Shown: piece after piece, positions 47,843-56,502 of the stretch
Layout of the letters: each line of letters opens with the position of its first letter
Numbering within the stretch: the first letter of the stretch is position 1
DNA from: CAWBQO01 sp963790965
GTDB lineage: Bacteria > Bacteroidota > Rhodothermia > Rhodothermales > DASSAV01
DNA length: 64,000 nucleotides
Direction of reading: 5' to 3'
NCBI GenBank assembly: GCA_963790965.1
Contig: CAWBQO010000002.1
Location: 62,001 to 126,000 of the forward strand
The notes under the pieces: model-generated
The model's input: only the letters and a program-made list of their open reading frames with translations
What the model was told of the DNA's origin: nothing
Databases searched by the model: none
Made by a program: the position numbers and the translations under genes

Positions 47843-47894
47843 GCTGCCCGGGGAGGACTCGAACCTCCAACCCCGTGATCCAGAGTCACGTGCT
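47843..47894. repeat. Right attachment site: 52-bp 3' part of tRNA-Gln
   Basis: Perfect repeat of 28,630-28,681. It supplies the 3' 50 bases of the functional tRNA, so the element restores the tRNA on insertion. Confidence 0.95.
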
Positions 47895-47916
47895 CTGCCA
47901 ATTGAGCTACCGGGCA
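47845..47916 (-). tRNA. tRNA-Gln (anticodon CUG)
   Basis: 72-nt cloverleaf on the minus strand: acceptor TGCCCGG/CCGGGCA, D arm with AGCTCAATTGGCAGAGC, anticodon arm CGTGA-CTCTGGA-TCACG giving anticodon CTG, T arm GGAGG-TTCGAGT-CCTCC. No CCA is encoded. It is the target of the element's recombinase; the 52-bp repeat covers all of it except the 5' 22 bases. Confidence 0.97.
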
Positions 47917-47970
47917 TGGGCTACCTGCCGCACGTGCAGACAGGTAATGTAAGCAGAACGAATGCACTCT

Positions 47971-48798
47971 TCAAGTGCCTGTTCCACTTTCCGCAGCTTC
48001 TGCATCGGTATTAACGGACTCTTTAACAAACAGCTCTTCCGGCTCCGCCCCGTCCACTTCTCCGGGAGCCACGCCGCGCCAGGATGCAATTTCGCCAACG
48101 ATCATGGCGCGCACCCGGTCGCGAAGCTCTCCGCCCTCTGCCGGCTTCATGCCGGCCGTCTCGACCGGCGGCAAGACCTTGAGCTTGATGTGACTCGCCG
48201 CCCGGCCGAACTTCCACGAGTGCTTGGGCAGCGTGTCCGTCGCGCCGTCGAGCGCAAGGGGCAAAATGGGCAGTTGAAGCTTGATCGCAAGGCGGAAGGC
48301 ACCGTCCGTGAAGGGCAGCACGCGCCCGTCGGGCGAGCGCGTTCCTTCCGGAAAGAAGATAACGGAACACTGGCGCGACAGGTATTCTTTCGCCCGAACA
48401 AAAGCCCGCGCGCCGCTCGCCCGGTCATAACGGTTGATCGGGATGTCGCCTGATATGCGCATCATCCATCCGACCACAGGTATGTGAAAGAGCGATTCTT
48501 TGGCAATCCACTTCATTTCCCACGGCAGTCGGCTGATGATCGGGATGTCGCCGAGCGACTGGTGATTGGATACCACGACGTATGGCCGACGAGGATCGCT
48601 GACAGGCTCGCCGAGCACGCGTATCTTCCACCCCGGATTCACCCGGGTGATCGCGCCGCCGAGCCGCCGGAACCAGCGGCCGGTGCGATAACGCGCCGGA
48701 TCACGGTCGAACAGACGTACCGTAGCGAGGAGTGGAACCCAAAGCCCGATGAGCGAGGCTGTGGCAAACCAGATCCATACCGAGCGCAGAGCCGCCAT
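47971..48798 (-). CDS. plsC: 1-acyl-sn-glycerol-3-phosphate acyltransferase
   Basis: Acylates lysophosphatidic acid to phosphatidic acid at the inner membrane. 275 residues from the ATG at 48798, with an N-terminal membrane anchor (WFATASLIGLWVPLLATV). Acyltransferase motifs: block I VVSNHQSLGDIP (NHx4D), block II around DIPINRYDRASGARAF, block III VIFFPEGTRSPDG, block IV PILPLALDG. A C-terminal tail of about 30 residues is Ala/Glu-rich. It transcribes toward the tRNA and is separated by the right boundary of the element. Confidence 0.92.
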   Translation of the reverse strand: MAALRSVWIWFATASLIGLWVPLLATVRLFDRDPARYRTGRWFRRLGGAITRVNPGWKIRVLGEPVSDPRRPYVVVSNHQSLGDIPIISRLPWEMKWIAKESLFHIPVVGWMMRISGDIPINRYDRASGARAFVRAKEYLSRQCSVIFFPEGTRSPDGRVLPFTDGAFRLAIKLQLPILPLALDGATDTLPKHSWKFGRAASHIKLKVLPPVETAGMKPAEGGELRDRVRAMIVGEIASWRGVAPGEVDGAEPEELFVKESVNTDAEAAESGTGT

Positions 48799-48947
48799 AG
48801 GAAAGCCGAAAGGTAGTTTTAGTAGCAGGGCAGGAGGATACGCCGAAACCGATCCTCCCGTTCGGGATAATCTATGCGGCAACAGAGAGGTTCCGGGTGG
48901 CCTGGTTTGCAGCTACCCCCCGGGGCCTCTAATTAAAACCTTCCCCT

Positions 48948-50108
48948 ATGTCCCCCACTGAAAGCTCCGACGATCACTGGATGAAGCGCTGCCTGGAGCT
49001 CGCCACGCGGGGTGCGGGAAGGGTCAGTCCGAATCCACTGGTCGGCGCGGTGCTGGTGGCTGCGGACGGGACTGTGCTCGGCGAGGGGTACCACGAACGC
49101 TTCGGCGGGCCTCACGCGGAGCCGAACGCGATCCGAGCGGCCGAGAACGCCGTGGGGCTTGATGCGCTGCGCGCGGCCACGCTCTACGTCAATCTCGAGC
49201 CTTGCAGTCATCACGGGAAGACGCCTCCGTGCGCCGATCTCATCATTCGGAAAGGCATCCCCCGCGTCGTGGTTGGCATGATCGATCCGTTTCCGCAGGT
49301 CGCGGGCGAGGGCATGCGGCGGCTGCGCGCGGCCGGCTTGGAGGTGCGCACAGGTGTGCTCGAAAGCGCCTGCCATCGGCTAAACGAGGCTTTCGTACAC
49401 CACGTGGAGACCGGTCGGCCGCTCGTTTTGCTCAAAATAGCGCAGACGCTCGACGGCCGCGTCGCTTCCGCCACGGGAGACTCGCGCTGGGTTTCGGGCG
49501 AGGCCTCCCGCAAGTTGGTCCACCAGTGGCGATCGGAGGTTGATGCAGTCCTTGTCGGTGCCGCTACGGCCGAGCGCGACGACCCCGCTCTCACGGTTCG
49601 CACCCACGCCGGGAGGCAGCCCACGCGGGTTGTTCTTGATCGGGACGGAAGCCTCTCCCCTGCCCTGAAGCTGTTTTCCGATGCGTTTGCTGCCCACACC
49701 ATCGCAGTTGTAAGCGAGTCTGTCCGTCCAACGTACGAGGAGGCATTATCCGACAAAGGCGGTCGCGTGCGGCGCTTGCCGCTTCGGGAGGGGCGAATGG
49801 ACCTCAATGCCGTGCTCGAGATGCTGGGGCGCGAGGGCGGATCGGAACACCGCCCCGCTCAGTCCCTCCTGGTTGAAGCCGGGCCGCGCCTTGCCACCTC
49901 TTTCGTCCGAAGCGACCTCGTGGACCGGCTGCTTCTCTTTATTGCGCCAAAGATCATCGGCGACGGGCCAAGCGCGGTCACCCTGCCCGGCACTGACCTC
50001 ATGGCCGATGCCCGCCGGTTCGCCGGGCACACGTGGACGCCCGTCGGGGATGATATACTTTTCACCGGCTTCCGCCGGAGCTTCCACGATGACGGTTCGG
50101 AAAGTTGA
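48948..50108 (+). CDS. ribD: Bifunctional diaminohydroxyphosphoribosylaminopyrimidine deaminase/reductase
   Basis: Two consecutive steps of riboflavin synthesis from the GTP cyclohydrolase II product. 386 residues. The N-terminal zinc deaminase is marked by GGPHAEPNAIRAAE (HAE) and LEPCSHHGKTPPCADLII (PCxxxGxxPPC), after NPLVGAVLV. The C-terminal NADPH reductase domain has LKIAQTLDGRVAS, SRWVSGEASRKLVHQWRSEV and DAVLVGAATAERDDPALTVR. No FMN riboswitch fold is evident in the 60-bp upstream region. ribE lies 1.4 kb downstream with an HDOD gene convergent between them. Confidence 0.96.
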   Translation: MSPTESSDDHWMKRCLELATRGAGRVSPNPLVGAVLVAADGTVLGEGYHERFGGPHAEPNAIRAAENAVGLDALRAATLYVNLEPCSHHGKTPPCADLIIRKGIPRVVVGMIDPFPQVAGEGMRRLRAAGLEVRTGVLESACHRLNEAFVHHVETGRPLVLLKIAQTLDGRVASATGDSRWVSGEASRKLVHQWRSEVDAVLVGAATAERDDPALTVRTHAGRQPTRVVLDRDGSLSPALKLFSDAFAAHTIAVVSESVRPTYEEALSDKGGRVRRLPLREGRMDLNAVLEMLGREGGSEHRPAQSLLVEAGPRLATSFVRSDLVDRLLLFIAPKIIGDGPSAVTLPGTDLMADARRFAGHTWTPVGDDILFTGFRRSFHDDGSES

Positions 50109-50119
50109 CGCTACCAGCC

Positions 50120-51352
50120 TCAGGCGACCGCTGCCAGGCGGAGGGACATCGAGGGGCGACTGATTCGCACCTGCTCATCGAACCACGCATCCAGAAGACG
50201 AACGTTCAGGAAGCCGTCCAGCGGCTGGGCATGTTCCTCGCGCCACGTACCATAATAGAGGATGGGCAGCCCAGCATGTGCATAGGCAATTCTCTGAGCC
50301 GGTTCAGGCTCCCGGTCTGTAATAATACCGGCAAGCGGAAGGTCATCGTCCGTGGTTTGCCGGGGCGCGTCGTCGATGAAGATGGGTTCGAAGCCTTTAG
50401 CGAGGAGTAGCACCCGCAGCAGATCCCGCTGCTCCTCGGATTGCACGGTGACGTGCATCACAGCGCGTATGCTCGCAGCGACGAGGGCCGTTCCCTGATC
50501 CTCCCCGAGGAGACGCTCTGCCTCCCCCACCTCGCCCGGCAAGTTGACGATGATCTGCCGCAGATAGTCGGCCGGCATCTTCCGGTGCGGCAGGCCGCTG
50601 ACGCTCCTAAGTTCAACAAACTGGTTGCCCGCGTTGCCGAAGGCCATGGACTTGACGAGGTCGTCAGCATCGCGCACCAGATCCGCTATTGACCCCGGCG
50701 CGGGCGCTATGACGTCGTGGTGTTCTGCGACGGATCGGGTCAGCGTTGCCGGAAGCTTCCAGTGGAGACAGAGCGCGCGGCCTACTATAGCGTGGTCAGT
50801 CTCGACAAACTGCCTTTCAAGGAGGTGGAGCGGCTCCGTGCCGTACTCGGCAGCCATGAGAACCTGGGCGTAGAGGCCTCCAAAATGGTTCAGCATGACG
50901 AGCTTGCCGATGTCATGGAGCAGCCCGGCCACGAAGGCAGATTCCGGATCCTGGCTCTTCAGACGTTTTGCCAACGCGCGGGCCATGCTCGCCACGCCGA
51001 CGCTGTGCCGCCAAAACGCCGCCGGTTCGCCCGGCCAGGGCTCCTTGATCTTGGAGGTCAAGCTCAGCACCGCGCCCCCTACGGCGATGCTCAAAATGCC
51101 GTTTTTCCCGAGCAGAACGGACGCTTGCCGAACGGTCTCAACCCGGCGCGCGACGCCGTAGAGGGCGGAGTTTGCCACCTTGAGCACGCGCGCGGTAAGC
51201 GTCTGGTCGGTCTCGATGACGCGGGTAATATCCCTAAACTCCGCCTCGGGGTCGCGGGCGAGTGTAAGGAGACGCTGGACGGCCTCCGGAAGCGGCGGTA
51301 GGGAGCGTACGGAGTCAATAACGTAATCAGGAATGGCAGATTCTACCGGCAT
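50120..51352 (-). CDS. HDOD domain signalling protein
   Basis: 410 residues. The HDOD domain (residues 12-215) shows PPLPEAVQRLLTLARDPEAE, RVIETDQTLTARVLKVANSA, HSVGVASMARALAKR and the HD-like FVAGLLHDIGKLVMLNHFGG plus HHD (SVAEHHDVIA). The C-terminal third (residues about 300-400: LLRVLLLAKGFEPIFIDDAP, PLAGIITDREPEP, LPILYYG) looks like a degenerate receiver-type alpha/beta fold without the phosphorylated Asp context. HDOD proteins act in regulatory hubs, mostly with unknown ligands. It converges with ribD and diverges from ribE. Confidence 0.85.
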   Translation of the reverse strand: MPVESAIPDYVIDSVRSLPPLPEAVQRLLTLARDPEAEFRDITRVIETDQTLTARVLKVANSALYGVARRVETVRQASVLLGKNGILSIAVGGAVLSLTSKIKEPWPGEPAAFWRHSVGVASMARALAKRLKSQDPESAFVAGLLHDIGKLVMLNHFGGLYAQVLMAAEYGTEPLHLLERQFVETDHAIVGRALCLHWKLPATLTRSVAEHHDVIAPAPGSIADLVRDADDLVKSMAFGNAGNQFVELRSVSGLPHRKMPADYLRQIIVNLPGEVGEAERLLGEDQGTALVAASIRAVMHVTVQSEEQRDLLRVLLLAKGFEPIFIDDAPRQTTDDDLPLAGIITDREPEPAQRIAYAHAGLPILYYGTWREEHAQPLDGFLNVRLLDAWFDEQVRISRPSMSLRLAAVA

Positions 51353-51492
51353 TCTCCAACCTCTTCAACATAGACAGGGGCAACGGGCGTTTGAAGGCGA
51401 CAAGCGCCGGATATGCAAGGGGCGTGCCGCCGCAGCGTGAAACCTGTTTCCAACCCTCGCCGTTTTATTTTTCTCATTCAAGCCGCACCGTT

Positions 51493-52104
51493 TTGTTTAC
51501 CGGAATCATAGAAGAAGTCGGCTCGGTTCGAGCCGTGGAGGACCTTCGTGGTGGACGCCGGATCACGATCCGCGCGGCCATGGCACCCCAGTTGCGCGTA
51601 GACCAGAGCGTGTCTGTTGACGGGGCGTGCCAAACCGTTGTAGCGGCGGATGAGGATTCGTTTAGCGTCGTATCCATCGAGGAAACGCTCTCCAAAACGA
51701 ACCTCGGCACCTTGAAGCCCGGCGACCCGGTCAATCTGGAGCGCGCGCTTCTTCCGAGCGCCCGGCTGGACGGCCACTTCGTGCAAGGTCACGTCGATGC
51801 GACGGGCGAGATCACGGAGGTGGAGACGCTTGAAACCAGCCACTTATATACGGTGCGATTCGCAGCACCATTTGCCCGCTACCTGATCCCGGTCGGATCC
51901 GTCACGCTCGACGGCATCAGCCTGACGGTGGCGCGGCTGGACGGGAGTGAGCTTTCCGTCGCTATCATCCCCTACACCTACGAGCACACGACCGTTGCGC
52001 GGCGCTGGCAGGCGGGTGCGGCCGTGAACATCGAGTTCGACATCATCGGAAAGTACATCGCCCGCAACCTGGCGATGGACCGTGAAGAAACCCGCACCGC
52101 CTGA
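51493..52104 (+). CDS. ribE: Riboflavin synthase alpha subunit
   Basis: Dismutates two 6,7-dimethyl-8-ribityllumazines to riboflavin. About 203 residues. The start was set at a TTG at 51493, since the universal N-terminus reads (M)FTGIIEEVGSV exactly there and no ATG or GTG gives it; the upstream in-frame ATG at 51391 would add 34 unrelated residues. Two lumazine-binding repeats are visible (SVDGACQTVVAADEDSFSV and SVTLDGISLTVARLDGSEL), with GHVDATGEI ahead of the second. The HDOD gene diverges from it. Confidence 0.94.
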   Translation: MFTGIIEEVGSVRAVEDLRGGRRITIRAAMAPQLRVDQSVSVDGACQTVVAADEDSFSVVSIEETLSKTNLGTLKPGDPVNLERALLPSARLDGHFVQGHVDATGEITEVETLETSHLYTVRFAAPFARYLIPVGSVTLDGISLTVARLDGSELSVAIIPYTYEHTTVARRWQAGAAVNIEFDIIGKYIARNLAMDREETRTA

Positions 52105-52186
52105 CCGTTCGGTAGAGCGAACCCTCAGGGATTGTTGACGTTTACGCCGTTTCGCTCGTGTAACGAACTCATCCGCGTGGCGCATC

Positions 52187-53629
52187 ATGCAGCTCATTTC
52201 CGACCTTCCCATCCTTGACGATCCGCAGGCGTCGACGCTCGACACGGCGCGCCCCTCCTCGTTCGAGGCAGACGGGATGCAGCAGGTCTACCTGGAAACA
52301 TACGGATGCCAGATGAACGTGTCCGACTCCGAGATCGTCGCGTCGGTGCTGCGGGAAGGTGGATTTGGCCTCACGCGCGACCCGGAACGGGCAGACGTGG
52401 TTCTGATCAATACGTGCGCCATTCGCGAGAACGCCGAGCAGAAAGTGCGCGGGCGGCTCGACGAACTGCGCGCGCGCAAGCGCCGGCAGAAAGCGCCCCT
52501 GACCCTTGGCGTCCTCGGCTGCATGGCTGAGCGTCTCCGGCACCGCTTGCTCGAGCAGGAGCACCTGGTCAACCTCGTCGTCGGCCCGGACGCCTACCGC
52601 GATCTTCCCCGGCTGCTCCAGGCAACCGGCGCGTCGGGGCAGGCGGCAGTCAACGTGCAGCTTTCGCGGGAAGAAACTTACGCCGACATTGCGCCCGTCC
52701 GTTATGACACCAACGGCATCAGCGCCTTCGTCTCCATCATGCGCGGGTGCGACAACATGTGCTCGTTCTGCGTCGTCCCGTTCACGCGCGGCCGCGAGCG
52801 AAGCCGTCCGACGAGCAGCATCATGGCTGAGTGTGCCCGGCTCGTTGAGGATGGGTTCCGGGAAGTGACCGTTCTCGGGCAGAACGTGAACTCCTACCAC
52901 TTTGAGCAGGACGGACAGGCGGTCAGTTTTGCGGAGCTTCTCTACCGGATCAGTTTGCTCTCGCCGGACCTGCGCGTGCGCTACTCCACGAGCCACCCGA
53001 AGGACTGCTCGGACGAACTGCTTCACGTCCATGCCGAGCGGCCGAACGTCTGTAACTACATCCACTTGCCTGTTCAGCACGGCAACTCCGACGTGCTGCG
53101 CCGCATGAAGCGCACGTATTCGCGGGACGAGTATCTCGATCTCATCGCGCGCGCCCGTCGCATCGTTCCCGGCATCGCCTTCTCCACGGACATCATCAGC
53201 GGATTCTGCGGGGAGACGGAGGAGGAGCACCAGGACACGCTGTCTCTCATGCGCGAAGTTCGGTACGATCATGCCTTCATGTTCGCCTATTCCGAGCGTC
53301 CGGACACGTATGCGGCGCGGAAGCTTGTGGATGACGTGCCGGAGAGGGTGAAGAAGCGCCGCCTCGCCGAGATCATCGCGCTTCAGGCGGAAGTTTCGCT
53401 CGAACGGAATCGAGAAGAAGTGGGTCGGGTTCACACCGTTCTTGTTGAAGGCCCGAGCCGCCGAAGCGACGCCCAATTCTGCGGCCGAACGGACGCCAAC
53501 AAGATGATGGTTTTTGATCGCATGAGCGTAAAGGCCGGGGAATATGTGGACGTCGAAGTGACCCATTGCACGTCTGCAACGCTCCTGGGCCGAATCGCGG
53601 AGCCTGTCGGAGCCACTGCTGTTTATTAG
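52187..53629 (+). CDS. miaB: tRNA-2-methylthio-N6-dimethylallyladenosine synthase
   Basis: Radical-SAM methylthiotransferase for tRNA A37. 480 residues. N-terminal MTTase domain with its three Cys (YLETYGCQMNVSDSEIVAS, LINTCAIRENAEQKVRG, LGVLGCMAERLR), a radical-SAM CxxxCxxC loop (GCDNMCSFCVVPFTRGRERS), the IHLPVQHGNSDVLRRMKRTY segment, and a C-terminal TRAM domain (LVEGPSRRSDAQFCGRTDAN). An N-terminal extension of about 28 residues before MQQVYLETYG is uncertain. A long open frame on the opposite strand is a shadow. Confidence 0.96.
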   Translation: MQLISDLPILDDPQASTLDTARPSSFEADGMQQVYLETYGCQMNVSDSEIVASVLREGGFGLTRDPERADVVLINTCAIRENAEQKVRGRLDELRARKRRQKAPLTLGVLGCMAERLRHRLLEQEHLVNLVVGPDAYRDLPRLLQATGASGQAAVNVQLSREETYADIAPVRYDTNGISAFVSIMRGCDNMCSFCVVPFTRGRERSRPTSSIMAECARLVEDGFREVTVLGQNVNSYHFEQDGQAVSFAELLYRISLLSPDLRVRYSTSHPKDCSDELLHVHAERPNVCNYIHLPVQHGNSDVLRRMKRTYSRDEYLDLIARARRIVPGIAFSTDIISGFCGETEEEHQDTLSLMREVRYDHAFMFAYSERPDTYAARKLVDDVPERVKKRRLAEIIALQAEVSLERNREEVGRVHTVLVEGPSRRSDAQFCGRTDANKMMVFDRMSVKAGEYVDVEVTHCTSATLLGRIAEPVGATAVY

Positions 53630-53747
53630 CTGCCGGTTGAGACTGAACTTTAGCCCATGGAGAGGGTTTTCTTTGTTTGCCCTCGGCTGAGGGACTCTCG
53701 GTTGAGGGCACGGTTGAACAGAGAAACAGGCTGGAGTCGGCCTTTTC

Positions 53748-55058
53748 ATGGATAGAGACGCACTTCAGGAACGATTCGGCATCATCGGCACGTCTGCCGC
53801 GCTCCACCACGTCATAGACCGCGTGCGCCTGGTGGCTCGCACAGATATTAACGTGCTCGTGCAGGGCGAGAGCGGCGTTGGAAAGGAGCTTTTCGCGAAC
53901 GCCATACACGAACTGAGTGGACGGCGGCACGGGCCGCTCGTGGTGGTGAACTGCGGGGCCATTCCGGAAGGACTCATCGAGTCCGAGTTGTTCGGCTCGG
54001 AGAAGGGTGCCTATACGGGTGCCCACGAGCGGCGCATCGGGTATTTTGAAGAGGCCGACCGGGGCACCATGTTCCTCGACGAGATTGGCGAACTGCCCGC
54101 AGCGGCACAGGTGCGTCTTCTGCGCGTGCTCGAATCCGGGCAGTTCAGCCGCGTTGGGTCGAGTACTTCCATCAAAACGGATGCGCGCGTCATTGCGGCC
54201 ACGAACCGGGACCTTGGCCGTGAGGTTGAGGTGGGGCGTTTCCGCGAGGACCTCTACTACCGGCTGAGCACGGTCGTGCTGGTCGTTCCCCCGCTCAGGG
54301 ACCGGCGAGAGGACATCTTGCCCATCTTCGGGACGTTCATGCACCGGTTCACTCAGAAGTACAACTCGCCCGGCAAGCGCCTCGACGACGGCGCGGAGCA
54401 GCTGCTCCTGCGCTACCACTGGCCGGGCAATGTGCGGGAGCTGCGCAATGTGGCCGAGCAGTGCGTCGTTCTCGGCCGGTCGGAGGTGCTGCAGGAGAAA
54501 GATGTGCGCCCGTTCCTGCGGGGCGTAGGCATGGGAGCGCGGCCGGGGGATCTCGTGCGCATTGGCAGCCAGGCCGCGCCTTCCGAATCGAACGAGCGGG
54601 AGGATCCGCGTGAGCGAGAGCTGATCTACCGCGCCCTGATCGAACTTCGGAATGAGATGCACGACCTGAAGGAGAAGGTCGGTGCCGCCGTTGCGGAACG
54701 GGACGGCGGGTACCGGGGCGACGGCGGGCAGCGTTCACCGGCGGGGCGCACCGGGAGCGAGTTGGTCGTGGTTCACGGCAAGGACGACGACGAGCAGTTC
54801 GAGCCGCTGATCGAGGACATTCCCTATGAGATCGAGAATGACGACCCGGGCGGCAAAGTGACTCCGGCTCAGGCCGACCTGCTCGCGAACGGCATCGCCG
54901 AGGACGACCCCTTGCCAACGCTTCAGGAGGCGGAGCGAATGCTCATCGCCGAGGCGCTGCGCCGCTTTGAAGGCAACCGCCGGCAGACCGCCCGAACCCT
55001 CGGCATCAGCGAGCGGACGCTATATCGTAAGCTGAAGGAGTACGATCTCGAGGGATAG
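53748..55058 (+). CDS. Sigma-54-dependent activator without receiver domain
   Basis: 436 residues. The AAA+ domain starts almost at the N-terminus: Walker A QGESGVGKELFANAIHELS, the sigma-54 contact loop ELFGSEKGAYTGAHERRIGY (GAYTGA, with Tyr for the usual Phe), Walker B GTMFLDEIGELP, the sensor RVIAATNRDL and WPGNVRELRNVAEQ. There is no N-terminal receiver, GAF or PAS domain. An acidic Gly-rich linker (about 280-380) leads to a C-terminal Fis-type HTH (EALRRFEGNRRQTARTLGIS, ERTLYRKLKEYD). Its regulation may come from level or a partner rather than phosphorylation. Confidence 0.93.
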   Translation: MDRDALQERFGIIGTSAALHHVIDRVRLVARTDINVLVQGESGVGKELFANAIHELSGRRHGPLVVVNCGAIPEGLIESELFGSEKGAYTGAHERRIGYFEEADRGTMFLDEIGELPAAAQVRLLRVLESGQFSRVGSSTSIKTDARVIAATNRDLGREVEVGRFREDLYYRLSTVVLVVPPLRDRREDILPIFGTFMHRFTQKYNSPGKRLDDGAEQLLLRYHWPGNVRELRNVAEQCVVLGRSEVLQEKDVRPFLRGVGMGARPGDLVRIGSQAAPSESNEREDPRERELIYRALIELRNEMHDLKEKVGAAVAERDGGYRGDGGQRSPAGRTGSELVVVHGKDDDEQFEPLIEDIPYEIENDDPGGKVTPAQADLLANGIAEDDPLPTLQEAERMLIAEALRRFEGNRRQTARTLGISERTLYRKLKEYDLEG

Positions 55059-55714
55059 CTCTTCCTCGCGGCGGTGGCCTCGATGAGGGAATTGAAAGGG
55101 CCGCGGGCAAGTCGAGGCCGCTGTGCTCGGCAGAAAAACCCGGCTCTTGGAGATTCTATAGTAATACCTACCGTTCAGCGCGTTGGCGTGTTTTGGGCCG
55201 TAGGGGCACGAAATATCGTGCCCCTACGATGTGCTGGCTTTTTTCAAGGTAAAACGGCGAAAGCCACCATCAGGCAGTCGAACGGTGGTGGTGAGGACTA
55301 TTCGGAAGTTGTCCTGAATTCGCAACTTCATTCCCGCTCTCGCGCAGACTCGTGCTACATCCTTTACGATCTCGTTCCGACTTTGGATCTCCGCGTTCCG
55401 GAAACGACCATTGCTTAAGCAGGAGAGCAGGCCGTCTCTTCTGTATGATGTTCAACAGGCGATAGATGTTGTCGCGCTCAGAGTGCGCTGCTCAGAAGAA
55501 CACCTCCGTGCGACGGCGAGCGGAATACGGCGTACCTACGCTATTCTTCTGGCGTTCACCGGCTGCGACATGGTTGGCAGGCCGGTGCCTTTTGCGCTGC
55601 TCCGGCGGCTTGGGGCGGGGGATGATGAACTATTCGCGGGGTGCGGCATCAAAGGCATTCTGAATAGCGTACAGTAAGCTTCTCACCCCTTCCCTCCCTT
55701 CCGGCTGCCCCTGT
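55059..55714. other. Intergenic region with a hairpin element, no certain gene
   Basis: About 650 bases. It holds the hairpin at 55,199-55,228 and a short plus frame at 55,411-55,677 (88 residues, RVRCSEEHLRATASGIRRTY) that has no family resemblance. The promoter of the mla-nuo group should lie near the right end. Confidence 0.5.
55199..55246 (+). terminator. Perfect 13-bp hairpin followed by T-run
   Basis: CGTAGGGGCACGA pairs perfectly with TCGTGCCCCTACG across an AATA loop; GATGTGCTGG and six T follow. It can end the sigma-54 activator transcript, though it sits 140 bp past the stop. The stem sequence is also that of widespread REP-like repeats. Confidence 0.6.
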
Positions 55715-56475
55715 ATGGTCGCTCTGGTGCAACGCGTCTTTCGTCCGGTTGAGACCTTCGGGCAGTACGTGTTGCTGCTCTACCAGGCGGTTCTTTCGAT
55801 TGGCGAGTTCCACACCTATCGTAAGAACGTCGTCACGCAGATGATGCGGATCGGCATCGATTCGCTGCCGATCGTGATGCTGGCCGCGGCGTTTTCGGGC
55901 GCGGTCACGACCGTGCAGACGGCCTACCAGCTCGTCTCACCACTCATCCCGAACTCGATCATCGGCTCCATCGTGGCACCGTCGATGATTCTTGAGCTTG
56001 GGGTCGTCGTGACGGCGTTCATCCTCGCCGGGCGCGTGGGCGCGCGGATCGCGGCGGAACTGGGCACCATGCGCGTCTCTGAGCAGATCGACGCACTGAG
56101 GCAATGGGGTTGAACTCGGTCGGGTACCTCATCATGCCGCGCGTTATCGCGGGGATCGTCATGTTTCCCGTGCTCTACATTGCCGCTTGCTTTGTCGGCA
56201 TCGGTGGCGGCATCCTTGTCGCGGAGCTTGGCGGCTACCTTTCGGCGGGCGAGTTTATAGACGGGGCGCGCAGTTTCTTTCAGCCGTTTGACGCCTGGTT
56301 CGGCGTGATCAAGTCCATAACCTTCGGCTTTCTGATTACGTCTATTTCCTGCTTCAAAGGGTACAACACGCGGGGCGGTGCCGAGGGCGTGGGCAAGAGC
56401 ACCACGGAGGCGGCGGTACTGAGCTGCGTGTTCGTCCTGTTCGGCGACCTTGTATTGGCCATTTTGCTGCTATAG
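55715..56475 (+). CDS. mlaE: MlaE-type ABC transporter permease, one frame break
   Basis: Inner-membrane permease of the phospholipid transport (MlaFEDB-type) system. The 5' frame reads FHTYRKNVVTQMMRIGIDSL, LAAAFSGAVTTVQTAYQL and AGRVGARIAAELGTMRVSEQ to IDALR; then the frame breaks near 56,102 and continues MGLNSVGYLIMPRVIAGIVM, IKSITFGFLITSISCFKGY and KSTTEAAVLSCVFVLFGDLV to the TAG at 56,475. GAGGCAATGG where GAGGGCAATGG would restore IDALRAMGLN means one lost G. Complete apart from that. mlaF and mlaD follow. Confidence 0.93.
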
Positions 56476-56502
56476 CCCTCGGCCGCCGGACCTTCACGCG
56501 AT

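Larger units (their letters stand above)
28630..47894. mobile_element. Integrative element in tRNA-Gln carrying defence and replication genes (19.3 kb)
   Basis: Bounded by the 52-bp direct repeats, with a tyrosine recombinase gene as the last gene before the intact tRNA and an excisionase-like HTH gene inside. Cargo: Mrr-like nuclease, hsdM-hsdS-hsdR, a HEPN-like unknown, an AbiC-like protein, a polymerase-like protein, an AlbA_2 protein, a gp32-like protein and several unknowns. Glycine GGG and alanine GCA codons are frequent here by eye, whereas the flanks prefer GGC and GCG/GCC, and the 36.6-39 kb part is visibly more AT-rich. No capsid, terminase, relaxase or type IV secretion gene is recognised. 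Confidence 0.93.

Noticed and set aside
48799..48947. Possible FMN riboswitch ahead of ribD
   Set aside because: The spacer is short and I could not find the conserved riboswitch core segments.
52169..53749. 526-residue open frame on the minus strand
   Set aside because: It lies entirely opposite miaB, whose motifs are unmistakable, and its translation is His/Arg/Val-rich with no family resemblance.
53373..54662. 429-residue open frame on the minus strand
   Set aside because: Antisense to the miaB end and the sigma-54 activator; no recognisable motif.
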